A stretch of DNA of 64,000 bases from Paenibacillus sp. FSL A5-0031 (GTDB lineage: Bacteria; Bacillota; Bacilli; Paenibacillales; Paenibacillaceae). The translations under genes were made by a program, and so were the position numbers. Positions within the stretch are counted from its first letter, which is position 1. Every line of letters starts with the position of its first letter. The notes under the pieces are model-generated. The model was not told where the DNA came from, searched no databases, and saw only the letters and a list, made by a program, of their open reading frames with translations. Shown piece by piece: positions 53,005-60,406 of this stretch. The stretch is taken from the NCBI RefSeq assembly GCF_001956295.1, contig NZ_MRTD01000007.1, positions 62,001 through 126,000 of the forward strand, read 5' to 3'.

Positions 53005-53727
53005 ATGCTCGTCAAGTACAAACTGATCCTTCAGTTATATTATTATCGTGTGATGTTTTTATTCGGATTAAAAAGTGAAGAAATTTATTACATTGGTGGC
53101 AGTGAGGCATTACCGCCTCCCCTAACACGTGAAGAGGAAGAATATTTGCTGGAAAAACTGCCTACCGGCGATACGGCTATTCGCGCAATGCTAATCGAAC
53201 GTAATTTAAGGCTAGTCGTATACATCGCTCGTAAGTTTGAGAATACCGGCATTCATATCGAAGATCTCGTATCAATCGGCGCGATTGGTCTAATTAAGGC
53301 GGTTAACACGTTTGATCCTGAGAAAAAGATTAAGCTGGCCACCTACGCCTCGCGTTGTATTGAAAATGAAATATTGATGTACCTGCGCCGCAATAGCAAG
53401 ACGCGTACCGAAGTGTCCTTTGATGAGCCGCTTAACATCGACTGGGATGGAAATGAACTGCTTCTATCGGATGTGCTCGGAACGGAGAATGACACGATTT
53501 ACCGTAACATTGAAGAGCAGGTAGATCGTAAGCTGCTTCACAAAGCGCTTGATAAATTGTCAGAGCGTGAACGAATTATTATGGAGCTTCGCTTCGGTCT
53601 TGCCGACGGTGAGGAAAAAACACAAAAGGATGTTGCTGATCTTCTTGGCATTTCACAGTCCTATATTTCACGCCTTGAGAAGCGAATTATTAAAAGGCTA
53701 CGCAAAGAATTTAACAAAATGGTTTAG
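53005..53727 (+). CDS. sigE: RNA polymerase sigma-E factor (pro-sigma-E)
   Basis: A 240-residue sigma factor for early mother-cell genes. Its N-terminal pro-sequence is rich in hydrophobic and basic residues ([20 protein letters not shown]). By alignment with B. subtilis, cleavage should fall between Tyr28 and Tyr29 in EEIYYIGG. Region 2 ([35 protein letters not shown]) and region 4 ([20 protein letters not shown]) are intact. ATG 53005 is 9 nt after GAGGAGGG; ATG 52996 directly abuts it. Confidence 0.97.
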   Translation: MLVKYKLILQLYYYRVMFLFGLKSEEIYYIGGSEALPPPLTREEEEYLLEKLPTGDTAIRAMLIERNLRLVVYIARKFENTGIHIEDLVSIGAIGLIKAVNTFDPEKKIKLATYASRCIENEILMYLRRNSKTRTEVSFDEPLNIDWDGNELLLSDVLGTENDTIYRNIEEQVDRKLLHKALDKLSERERIIMELRFGLADGEEKTQKDVADLLGISQSYISRLEKRIIKRLRKEFNKMV

Positions 53728-53781
53728 ATCCCGCATCCTGCTTGCAGTTGTCGAACGATGTCGCAATAGGAATAAAAAGGA

Positions 53782-53823
53782 CTCCTGAGGAGATAATGTA
53801 CATTAATGTTTCTCCTTGGGAGG
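53782..53823 (+). promoter_or_regulatory. sigG leader with paired anti-SD/SD hairpins
   Basis: Two small inverted repeats, CTCCTGAGGAG (53782-53792) and CTCCTTGGGAG (53812-53822), each put CTCC against GGAG. The second includes the sigG ribosome-binding site. Cross-pairing between the two is also possible. In B. subtilis a leader hairpin that hides the sigG site is reported to limit its translation. Confidence 0.5.
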
Positions 53824-53831
53824 TAATCACG

Positions 53832-54614
53832 TTGACCCGAAATAAAGTCGAGATCTGTGGAGTGGATACCGCGAAACTGCCTGTCCTTAATAATGTCGAA
53901 ATGAGAGAATTGTTTACGGCATTGCAAACCCGTAATGAGTGGGCAGCAAGAGAGAAATTAGTTAACGGTAATCTGCGGCTAGTGCTTAGCGTTATACAAC
54001 GGTTTAACAATAGGGGAGAGTTTGTAGACGACTTATTCCAGGTCGGATGCATTGGACTTATGAAGGCGATAGATAATTTCGACCTTAGCCAAAATGTCAA
54101 ATTTTCCACCTATGCCGTACCGATGATTATCGGGGAAATACGCCGTTATTTGCGTGACAACAACCCTATACGCGTATCACGCAGCTTGAGAGACATTGCC
54201 TACAAGGCGCTTCAAGTTAGGGATAGCTTGACGAACAAAAATTCACGCGAACCGACGATTTTTGAAATATCGGAAGCTTTAAACGTTCCGAAGGAAGATG
54301 TCGTATTCGCACTGGACGCCATTCAAGATCCTGTTTCATTGTTTGAACCGATCTACCATGACGGCGGCGATCCTATTTATGTTATGGACCAAATTAGTGA
54401 CGAACGAAACAAAGACGTATCGTGGATCGAGGAAATCGCGCTTCGGGAAGCTATGCATAAGCTGAACGACCGTGAAAAAATGATTTTGTCGATGCGCTTT
54501 TTCGAAGGCAAGACGCAAATGGAGGTAGCCGATGAAATCGGCATCTCACAGGCACAGGTTTCTCGTTTGGAAAAATCGGCTATTCAGCAAATGCAAAAGC
54601 ATGTAAAAACATAA
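53832..54614 (+). CDS. sigG: RNA polymerase sigma-G factor
   Basis: A 260-residue forespore sigma factor, the same length as B. subtilis sigma-G. The N-terminus TRNKVEICGVDTAKLP is typical; region 2 (NLRLVLSVIQRFNNRGEFVD, KFSTYAVPMIIGEIRRYLRD) and region 4 (KTQMEVADEIGISQAQVSRL) are intact. The start is TTG 53832, 8 nt after GGGAGG. ATG 53796 is in frame but has only 3-nt spacing. A TTGTCGAA sequence at 53748-53755 resembles a Spo0A box but may be chance. Confidence 0.96.
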   Translation: MTRNKVEICGVDTAKLPVLNNVEMRELFTALQTRNEWAAREKLVNGNLRLVLSVIQRFNNRGEFVDDLFQVGCIGLMKAIDNFDLSQNVKFSTYAVPMIIGEIRRYLRDNNPIRVSRSLRDIAYKALQVRDSLTNKNSREPTIFEISEALNVPKEDVVFALDAIQDPVSLFEPIYHDGGDPIYVMDQISDERNKDVSWIEEIALREAMHKLNDREKMILSMRFFEGKTQMEVADEIGISQAQVSRLEKSAIQQMQKHVKT

Positions 54615-54616
54615 AA

Positions 54617-54644
54617 AAACGGTGCCTCTCGGCACCGTTTTTTT
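54617..54644 (+). terminator. Intrinsic terminator after sigG
   Basis: AAACGGTGCC pairs perfectly with GGCACCGTTT over TCTC and is followed by T residues. Confidence 0.93.
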
Positions 54645-54668
54645 GTTTATGTGATTTATTGAAGGGGA

Positions 54669-55097
54669 CTAACCAATAATCATCAACCAAAAAGATAAGA
54701 AACTGATGATCAGACAAAGCGGAGAGTAAACATACGTATCCATTCGTGCAAAATGCGTATTTCGAATCGTTTTGAACAACCCGACAGCACGAAATTCACC
54801 AACTGCTCTAGCCAAAAAAACAATAGCAAGTGCCCAGGCTGCAATGGAGGGCAGCGATGCTGGTCCGATGACAGGGATAATATCAGCAAACATGAGAATG
54901 AATGCGGCGCCCGCAAAGAAAAGTACTGCAACAGCTGCCGTTCCAACAGGACGAGGTTTAAAAAGAGGCTGAGATGTGTAATTCTTTGTCGGGACAGCAA
55001 TGGAGATTCCATGCCGACCGCCTAACACCCAATATATATGTATTACGCCGATGACGAACAACACCGCACTAATGAGCGCTGCTAATAACGATTGCAT
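54669..55097 (-). CDS. DUF3995 family membrane protein
   Basis: A 142-residue protein with four membrane helices (LLAALISAVLFVIGVIHIYW, VAVLFFAGAAFILMF, IAAWALAIVFLARAVGEF, LCLIISFLSFWLMIIG). The segment IHIYWVLGG fits DUF3995. ATG 55097 follows GGAGGG. It begins 16 bp after the TetR-type gene and is co-transcribed with it, so it is probably the gene that regulator controls. Function unknown. Confidence 0.8.
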   Translation of the reverse strand: MQSLLAALISAVLFVIGVIHIYWVLGGRHGISIAVPTKNYTSQPLFKPRPVGTAAVAVLFFAGAAFILMFADIIPVIGPASLPSIAAWALAIVFLARAVGEFRAVGLFKTIRNTHFARMDTYVYSPLCLIISFLSFWLMIIG

Positions 55098-55113
55098 CAC
55101 ATATCCCTCCGTG

Positions 55114-55680
55114 TCATGAATGATTTTTTTCAATAAACGGCATAAGCAGGTCAATCTGCTTCTTGGTTTCTTCTGGATTGAGAGTACGATGTTTATTTCG
55201 TTCGTACCATCCCAAGTAATAACTGTATAAGAGTTCAGATGTATTCTTTGCCTCATCTTCTAATAATTCGCACGCTATGAGCAAGCCGCTCATATAATTC
55301 AAGCGCTGCTGCTCAATTTGCTGAAGCAGCTCGGCATACGCAGGCGATGTCGTTCCTAATTTTCGGAAATGATAAATAAAATCTTTTCCTTCTATCGTGC
55401 TGAACATGACGCTGAGCAGCTGGTGTACCTTTTGCTTCGGTTCTAATGAATCATGCTGCTGAATATGAGCGATGATTGATGTGGTTGTTTGTTCATGCCA
55501 GTAATGAATAATACGATCCACATACAAAATACGATTTTTAAAATACCAATAGAAGCTGGTTTTACTGCTGTTTAACTGCTTAGCGAGCTGTTCGATAACG
55601 AGAGCTTCGATACCCCCTTCAGCAAATTTTTGCAGTCCAAGCTTGATCCAATCGAGTTCCGTTGCGACGATTTTTGGCAT
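55114..55680 (-). CDS. TetR family transcriptional regulator
   Basis: A 188-residue protein with an N-terminal TetR helix-turn-helix (LGLQKFAEGGIEALVIEQLA, NSSKTSFYWYFKNR) and an alpha-helical ligand domain. AAGGAG precedes ATG 55680. A palindrome sits inside its own promoter, so it probably represses itself and the DUF3995 gene until a ligand binds. The pair interrupts the sigG-ylmC neighbourhood where Bacillus has ylmA-ylmB. Confidence 0.88.
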   Translation of the reverse strand: MPKIVATELDWIKLGLQKFAEGGIEALVIEQLAKQLNSSKTSFYWYFKNRILYVDRIIHYWHEQTTTSIIAHIQQHDSLEPKQKVHQLLSVMFSTIEGKDFIYHFRKLGTTSPAYAELLQQIEQQRLNYMSGLLIACELLEDEAKNTSELLYSYYLGWYERNKHRTLNPEETKKQIDLLMPFIEKNHS

Positions 55681-55715
55681 GATATGCTCCTTATTCGATC
55701 CTTTGATATTCTTTT

Positions 55716-55743
55716 ATTGTACGCTATCGTACATAAAAATCAA
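55716..55743 (-). promoter_or_regulatory. TetR-type promoter with operator in the spacer
   Basis: On the minus strand TTGATT (55738-55743) and TACAAT (55716-55721) are separated by 16 bp. The palindrome TGTACG-CTAT-CGTACA (55718-55733) fills the spacer and overlaps the -10 box, an ideal place for repression. Confidence 0.7.
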
Positions 55744-55858
55744 ATTTTGAAATAAGAGGCTCCTTTTCTTGATAAGAAGGACATTTTGGGCGATTTCCAC
55801 ATATAGTTATAGGAGAGACAAACGGGTGATCACTCTACTTGAAAAGTGGTGAGCGGAA

Positions 55859-56140
55859 ATGAAAATATCTGATTTTCAAACAAAGGACGTTATTAATATT
55901 GTGGACGGAAAAAAGCTGGGTCAAATAACGGATTTGGAGCTTGATCTGCGGCAAGGTCGGATCGATTCTATTGTGGTGCCGCAGTATACTAAGTTTTTGG
56001 GGATGTTTGGCGGTGGCGGCACGGAAGTCGTTATTCCATGGCGCAATATTGTGAAAATTGGGGCAGACGTTGTGCTCGTTCGAATGGATGACACGAAACA
56101 GCTTCGTTCAGAGGAAGAAGATTTGCACGCTCGCTCATAA
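55859..56140 (+). CDS. ylmC: YlmC/YmxH family PRC-barrel protein
   Basis: A 93-residue PRC-barrel-like protein: DFQTKDVINIVDGKKLGQI, FLGMFGGGGTEVVIPWRNI, KIGADVVLVRM. The family is linked to sporulation and sits at this place, between sigG and pgeF, in Bacillus. The end of the protein is acidic (SEEEDL). Exact function is unknown. Confidence 0.88.
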   Translation: MKISDFQTKDVINIVDGKKLGQITDLELDLRQGRIDSIVVPQYTKFLGMFGGGGTEVVIPWRNIVKIGADVVLVRMDDTKQLRSEEEDLHARS

Positions 56141-56167
56141 AACGCTAAACTGTGACTATACCAGCAA

Positions 56168-56280
56168 AGCTGATTTGCTTTGCAAACCTTAGCAAATGCT
56201 TACGAAGTAGGTTTGCTCTGTAAGCCTAAGCTTATGCTTACGAAGTAGGTTTGCTTCGCAAACCTTTAAGAGGTGAACAA
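56168..56280 (+). repeat. Hairpin repeats ending in the pgeF ribosome-binding site
   Basis: A partial copy (56168-56195) and two fuller copies starting at 56196 and 56234 (38-bp step) carry GCTTACGAAGTAGGTTTGC followed by the complementary arm GC..AAACC (degenerate in the middle copy). The last copy leads into TTAAGAGGTGAACAA and the pgeF ATG. It is the same family as 43893-44022, with slightly shorter units. Confidence 0.9.
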
Positions 56281-57132
56281 ATGGAAGCTTTTAAACATAA
56301 TCAATCAGCGAAGGGACCTTCGCTTTTTTTATTGTCTGAATGGGAATCGCGTTATGGTCGTTTGAACGCGGGTTTTACAGGACGTCAAGGCGGTGTTAGC
56401 GAAAGCCACTTTTCATCGTTAAACATGGGCTTGCACGTCAAGGATCAAGATGCTGCGGTTATATCGAATAGGCGATTGTTGACCGATGCTATCGGCTGGC
56501 CATTTGAAGCATGGACATGTGCTGAACAGGTGCATGGGAACCGGGTATGGCAAGTGACTGAAGCAGATAAAGGCAAGGGTAGAAATAGTCTGGACGATGT
56601 GCTCAGGGATTGTGATGCTATCATGACAAATGTCCCTGGGGTGCTGCTGACTTCTTTTTACGCAGATTGTGTCCCATTGTATTTCTATGATCCAGAGCAT
56701 GATGCGGTGGCGCTTGCCCATGCCGGTTGGAAGGGAACCGTCCAGCAGATTGCTGTAGAAACGGTACAAGCAATGGAGCAAGCATATGGAACCGACCCTA
56801 AAGCGCTTGTGGCAGCGATAGGGCCTTCTATAGGAGGCTGCTGCTATGAGGTGGATGGTCCGGTCATAGAGCAAGTACAGGCGCTTTTGACTGATCTGAG
56901 CTTGTCGCAAGAAGAAGCGGATTCCATGCTTAAGCTGAGCGAGAATGGCAAAGCGAACTTAGACTTGAAAGAAATAAACCGACAGATTATGATAAAAGCA
57001 GGAATTTTGCCGATACGTATCGAATTAACAGAGTGGTGCACTGGATGCGGACGGGATTTATTTTTTTCTCATCGCAAAGAAGGTGGCTTAACCGGCCGAA
57101 TGGCCAGTTGGATCGGCATTCGGGAGAGGTGA
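56281..57132 (+). CDS. pgeF: Peptidoglycan editing factor PgeF (YlmD; LACC1/YfiH family)
   Basis: A 283-residue protein of the multicopper-oxidoreductase-like/YfiH family. Metal ligands appear in AEQVHGNRVW, SFYADCVPLYFYD and ALAHAGWKGTVQQIA; a C-terminal WCTGCGRDLFFSHR is typical. E. coli PgeF removes misincorporated L-Ser from peptidoglycan precursors, while related enzymes act on purine nucleosides. ATG 56281 follows AAGAGGTGA. The first codons MEAFK are shared with murB and differ from what the rest of the family would predict, consistent with a repeat-supplied start. Confidence 0.9.
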   Translation: MEAFKHNQSAKGPSLFLLSEWESRYGRLNAGFTGRQGGVSESHFSSLNMGLHVKDQDAAVISNRRLLTDAIGWPFEAWTCAEQVHGNRVWQVTEADKGKGRNSLDDVLRDCDAIMTNVPGVLLTSFYADCVPLYFYDPEHDAVALAHAGWKGTVQQIAVETVQAMEQAYGTDPKALVAAIGPSIGGCCYEVDGPVIEQVQALLTDLSLSQEEADSMLKLSENGKANLDLKEINRQIMIKAGILPIRIELTEWCTGCGRDLFFSHRKEGGLTGRMASWIGIRER

Positions 57133-57135
57133 AAC

Positions 57136-57855
57136 ATGTCATTCACATTAGAGAATAGAATTGAGCTTGTGGAAGAGCGAATTAAGAAAGCTTGCGAGCG
57201 TGCCGGGCGCAGCAGAGATGAAGTTCAAATTATTGCTGTTACGAAATATGTTTCTTTAGATACCACGAAGGCTGCCCTAGGGCAAGGCTTGCTTCATTTG
57301 GGTGAAAATCGTTGGCAGGACGCACAGACGAAGTGGGAAGCGATAAGCGGCAGTGATGATCTAGCAGCAGAGGATCAGCCTATCTGGCATTTTATCGGTT
57401 CATTGCAAACGAATAAGGTGAAGGACGTCATTGGGAAGTTTACATACATGCATTCGTTGGACAGGCTATCGCTTGCTGAAGCCATAAATAAGCGTGCTTC
57501 CCAGCTAGGGATTATCGTTCCTTGCTTTATTCAAGTAAATGTATCTGGGGAAGATTCCAAGCAAGGCATTAATCCAGACGAGCTCTTTCCCTTTGTGGAG
57601 CAGCTTGCTAAGTTTAATTCGATCAAGCCAATTGGTTTGATGACGATGGCTCCTTATGAAGCCGAACCAGAGCAAACGAGACCCGTCTTTAGAGCATTGC
57701 GAGAGCTGAAGGATGAATTAGAGCGGCGCTCGGAACATCCAAACACCATCACCCAGTTATCAATGGGCATGTCGAATGATTTTGAGGTTGCCATCGAAGA
57801 AGGAGCGACATGGATTCGCCTTGGTACGATATTAGTAGGGAAAGAGGAGGAATAG
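57136..57855 (+). CDS. ylmE: YggS family pyridoxal-phosphate homeostasis protein (YlmE)
   Basis: A 239-residue PLP-binding barrel protein. The PLP Lys is in IIAVTKYVS; other motifs are [50 protein letters not shown] and [20 protein letters not shown]. It maintains vitamin B6 balance. GAGAGGTGA precedes ATG 57136, which begins 3 bp after the pgeF stop; sepF follows 2 bp after its own stop. Confidence 0.94.
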   Translation: MSFTLENRIELVEERIKKACERAGRSRDEVQIIAVTKYVSLDTTKAALGQGLLHLGENRWQDAQTKWEAISGSDDLAAEDQPIWHFIGSLQTNKVKDVIGKFTYMHSLDRLSLAEAINKRASQLGIIVPCFIQVNVSGEDSKQGINPDELFPFVEQLAKFNSIKPIGLMTMAPYEAEPEQTRPVFRALRELKDELERRSEHPNTITQLSMGMSNDFEVAIEEGATWIRLGTILVGKEEE

Positions 57856-57857
57856 GG

Positions 57858-58307
57858 ATGAGCGTCATGAACCGCTTTATGAGTTTTCTTGGCTTGCAAG
57901 ATGAAGAAGAAGTTGTAGAGAGAGAACGTGTTGTACAGCAGGAAGAACAAGAAGCTGAAACTTCTCCCTTCGAGGCACGTAAAAACACGAAGAGCAATAA
58001 TGTCGTCAGCATTCATTCACAGAAGAATGTCCGGGTAGTACTTAGCGAGCCAAGGTCTTATGATGAAGCGCAAGAAATTGCTGATCATTTGCGTTCACGC
58101 CGTGCAGTAATCGTGAATCTTCAACGTGTTCGCAGCGATCTTGCTGTTCGAATTGTTGATTTTCTAAGCGGTACCGTGTACGCTTTAGGCGGAAGCATCT
58201 CTAAGCTAGGACCCAATATTTTTCTTTGTACGCCGGATTCAGTCGAAATTCAAGGTGCTATAACGGAAATGCTGGCGGAGGAGAACGACTACAACAAAAT
58301 GAGGTGA
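57858..58307 (+). CDS. sepF: Cell division protein SepF
   Basis: A 149-residue protein: N-terminal amphipathic membrane-targeting helix ([10 protein letters not shown]), acidic linker, then the SepF core ([47 protein letters not shown]). SepF organises FtsZ filaments and helps tether them to the membrane. AAAGAGGAGG precedes ATG 57858. Confidence 0.95.
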   Translation: MSVMNRFMSFLGLQDEEEVVERERVVQQEEQEAETSPFEARKNTKSNNVVSIHSQKNVRVVLSEPRSYDEAQEIADHLRSRRAVIVNLQRVRSDLAVRIVDFLSGTVYALGGSISKLGPNIFLCTPDSVEIQGAITEMLAEENDYNKMR

Positions 58308-58317
58308 CCTTGAGTTA

Positions 58318-58584
58318 ATGGATGAAGTTTATAGTATTGTGATGCTGGTACAAAAAATTTACACGTTTATGATCATTGGTTATGTGCTGCTATCTTGGTT
58401 GCCTAACGCTCGTGAAAGCTTTATCGGCGTATTTCTAGGTAAGCTGGTTGAGCCATACTTAGGTATTTTCAGAAAGTTTATTCCGCCAATCGGAGGCATG
58501 CTGGATCTATCTCCAATCCTTGCCGTGTTCGCATTGCAATTTGTAGCGTATGGCCTGATTGCAGTAATCGGATTTTTTATTTGA
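58318..58584 (+). CDS. ylmG: YggT family membrane protein (YlmG)
   Basis: An 88-residue protein with two YggT membrane segments (VQKIYTFMIIGYVLLSWLPN; LAVFALQFVAYGLIAVIGFF) and the family middle FLGKLVEPYLGIFRKFIPP. It is linked to division-site and membrane organisation. GAGGTGA precedes the ATG at ~10 nt. Confidence 0.9.
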   Translation: MDEVYSIVMLVQKIYTFMIIGYVLLSWLPNARESFIGVFLGKLVEPYLGIFRKFIPPIGGMLDLSPILAVFALQFVAYGLIAVIGFFI

Positions 58585-58602
58585 TTAAAGGAATGAGTTT
58601 AA

Positions 58603-59385
58603 ATGAAACAAGGAATATACGATCATTTCCATCCCGACGAGAAACCTTTCGTAGATCGGGCGGAGGAATGGATAGAGCGGTCCGCACAGCAGCATGAGCT
58701 GAAGCGGACCGATTTTTTAGACCCAAGACAAGCACAAATATTGACTATTTTGGCAAATCGCAACCCTGACGTTAATGTCCGGTTTGACGGCGGTTATGAT
58801 CAAGCTGAGCGTAGACGAGCCATTATAGGTCCAGATTATCGGAATTTGGATGACGAAAATGCTGGCATATCTGTTCTTGTAGTTAATGGACCGGGACAAG
58901 CCCAAATGGAATTAGATCATGGTGATTTTTTAGGAGCACTGCTTGGACTTGGTATAAAACGTGACCGAATTGGTGACATACATGTGCATGAGCATTTTTG
59001 TCATATCATTGTTATGGATGAAATTGCGGATTACTTGAATATCCATCTAAGACAGGTTCATCGGATTAATGTGCTGACAGACGTACTTCCACTATCTGAG
59101 CTTCAGACGGCTTTGGTTAAGCTGGAGGAAATGAGTTTGTCAGTTGCTTCTATGCGATTGGACGGGATTGCGAGCGATGTTTATCGCATAAGCAGATCCA
59201 AAATCGTTGATCCGATTCGGGCAGGGAGATGCAGGGTGAATTGGAAATCGGAAGAAGACCCATCCGAGCAGCTTCGAGCGGGTGACGTTGTGTCATTCAA
59301 AGGACTTGGCCGATTTAAAGTACTAGAGGTGGATGGCGTGACAAAAAAAGGCAGAATTCGAGTAAAGATCGGCAAATTTATTTGA
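58603..59385 (+). CDS. ylmH: S4-domain RNA-binding protein YlmH
   Basis: A 260-residue protein with an N-terminal YlmH domain (FLDPRQAQILTILANRNPDV, GIKRDRIGDIHVHE) and a C-terminal S4 RNA-binding domain (RLDGIASDVYRISRSK, PIRAGRCRVNWK, AGDVVSFKGLGRFKVLE). Relatives bind the ribosome, and B. subtilis YlmH has been linked to ribosome quality control. It lies in the sepF-divIVA run. Confidence 0.9.
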   Translation: MKQGIYDHFHPDEKPFVDRAEEWIERSAQQHELKRTDFLDPRQAQILTILANRNPDVNVRFDGGYDQAERRRAIIGPDYRNLDDENAGISVLVVNGPGQAQMELDHGDFLGALLGLGIKRDRIGDIHVHEHFCHIIVMDEIADYLNIHLRQVHRINVLTDVLPLSELQTALVKLEEMSLSVASMRLDGIASDVYRISRSKIVDPIRAGRCRVNWKSEEDPSEQLRAGDVVSFKGLGRFKVLEVDGVTKKGRIRVKIGKFI

Positions 59386-59481
59386 ATGATTGCAGGAATT
59401 TTCCTGTAGTTGTCGAATTATTCTCATCAAATCGTGTATTTTCGGTTACGAATGTTCCAAATACCATAAGGAGGTGCCCCA

Positions 59482-59979
59482 ATGCCGTTATCGCCATTGG
59501 ACATACATAACAAAGAGTTTGGTCGGAGATTACGTGGCTACGATGAGGATGAAGTTAATGAATTTCTAGATCAGGTCATCAAAGACTATGAATCGCTCAT
59601 TCGTGAAAATAAAGAAATGCAAAACCAAGTATTAGGCTTGCAGGAGAGATTGAATCATTTTACGAATATCGAAGAAACGCTTAGCAAAACGATTATAGTT
59701 GCACAAGAAGCAGCCGATGAAGTAAGAAACAACGCGAAGAAGGAAGCGCAGTTGATCATTAAGGAATCAGAGAAAAATGCTGATCGAATCATTAATGATT
59801 CACTTGCCAAATCTCGCAAGGTTTCTCTTGAGGTGGAAGAGCTTAAAAAACAAGCTTCCGTATACCGTGCTCGTTTCCGTACACTTGTAGAAGCTCAGCT
59901 TGAACTGCTTTCCGTAGATGGTTGGGATACGCTGGAGCCGCATGTAAGACAAACCGAGCATGAATTGACTCGCGGCTAG
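59482..59979 (+). CDS. divIVA: Cell-pole/septum protein DivIVA
   Basis: A 165-residue protein with the conserved N-terminal membrane-curvature domain (PLSPLDIHNKEFGRRLRGYD, EDEVNEFLDQVI) and long coiled coils (LIRENKEMQNQVLGLQERL; VRNNAKKEAQLIIKESEKN). It marks curved membrane and places division and sporulation factors. AAGGAGGTG precedes ATG 59482. Confidence 0.95.
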   Translation: MPLSPLDIHNKEFGRRLRGYDEDEVNEFLDQVIKDYESLIRENKEMQNQVLGLQERLNHFTNIEETLSKTIIVAQEAADEVRNNAKKEAQLIIKESEKNADRIINDSLAKSRKVSLEVEELKKQASVYRARFRTLVEAQLELLSVDGWDTLEPHVRQTEHELTRG

Positions 59980-59989
59980 TTTTTTTATA

Positions 59990-60023
59990 AACAGGCGAAA
60001 TGCCATTTGACATTTGGCCTGTT
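59990..60023 (+). terminator. Hairpin after divIVA, probable terminator
   Basis: AACAGGC and AAATG pair with CATTT and GCCTGTT across a G-G mismatch. The tail has few T, so termination strength is uncertain. Confidence 0.55.
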
Positions 60024-60071
60024 GTTACGCTATAACTAATAGTAATTAATTGATGATCTAAACTTCGTTGA

Positions 60072-60384
60072 TGAGAACAAGTACGTTTTGAGTTCACTCC
60101 TCAGAGAGCCGGCGGCAGCTGAAAGCCCGGTGTGTGAGCTATTGCGGAATATCCTCTCTGAGAAGCGGTGCTGAACCTGCGTAAGCAGCAGTAAGTGCTG
60201 ACGGCTGTCCCCCGTTACAGGGAACGCGAATATTATGTTCGCGACTAAGGTGCCGCATGAAGCACAGCTGAATGTAGCTGTCTGCTCTCATTAACTTGTT
60301 GCTGGTTTTCAGCAGCAGTGCGGAACAAGGGTGGTAACGCGACTAAGCCTCGTCCCTTCTCATAGGGATGAGGCTTTATTTTTG
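60072..60384 (+). promoter_or_regulatory. T-box riboswitch (isoleucine) before ileS
   Basis: Stem I closes with CTCAGAGAG (60100-60108) and CTCTCTGAG (60154-60162). The specifier ATC, an isoleucine codon, is at 60151-60153. The T-box sequence AAGGGTGGTAACGCG lies near 60328-60342 (TGGTAAC in place of TGGTACC). The terminator AAGCCTCGTCCCT / AGGGATGAGGCTT (60345-60376) ends in TATTTTT. Uncharged tRNA-Ile should bind and prevent termination. Confidence 0.93.
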
Positions 60385-60406
60385 TTTAAATTAGGAGGCT
60401 GAAGCG

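Noticed and set aside
53748..53755. Spo0A box TTGTCGAA before sigG
   Set aside because: It matches the consensus but sigG is not expected to be directly controlled by Spo0A and no promoter fits at that distance; it may be chance.
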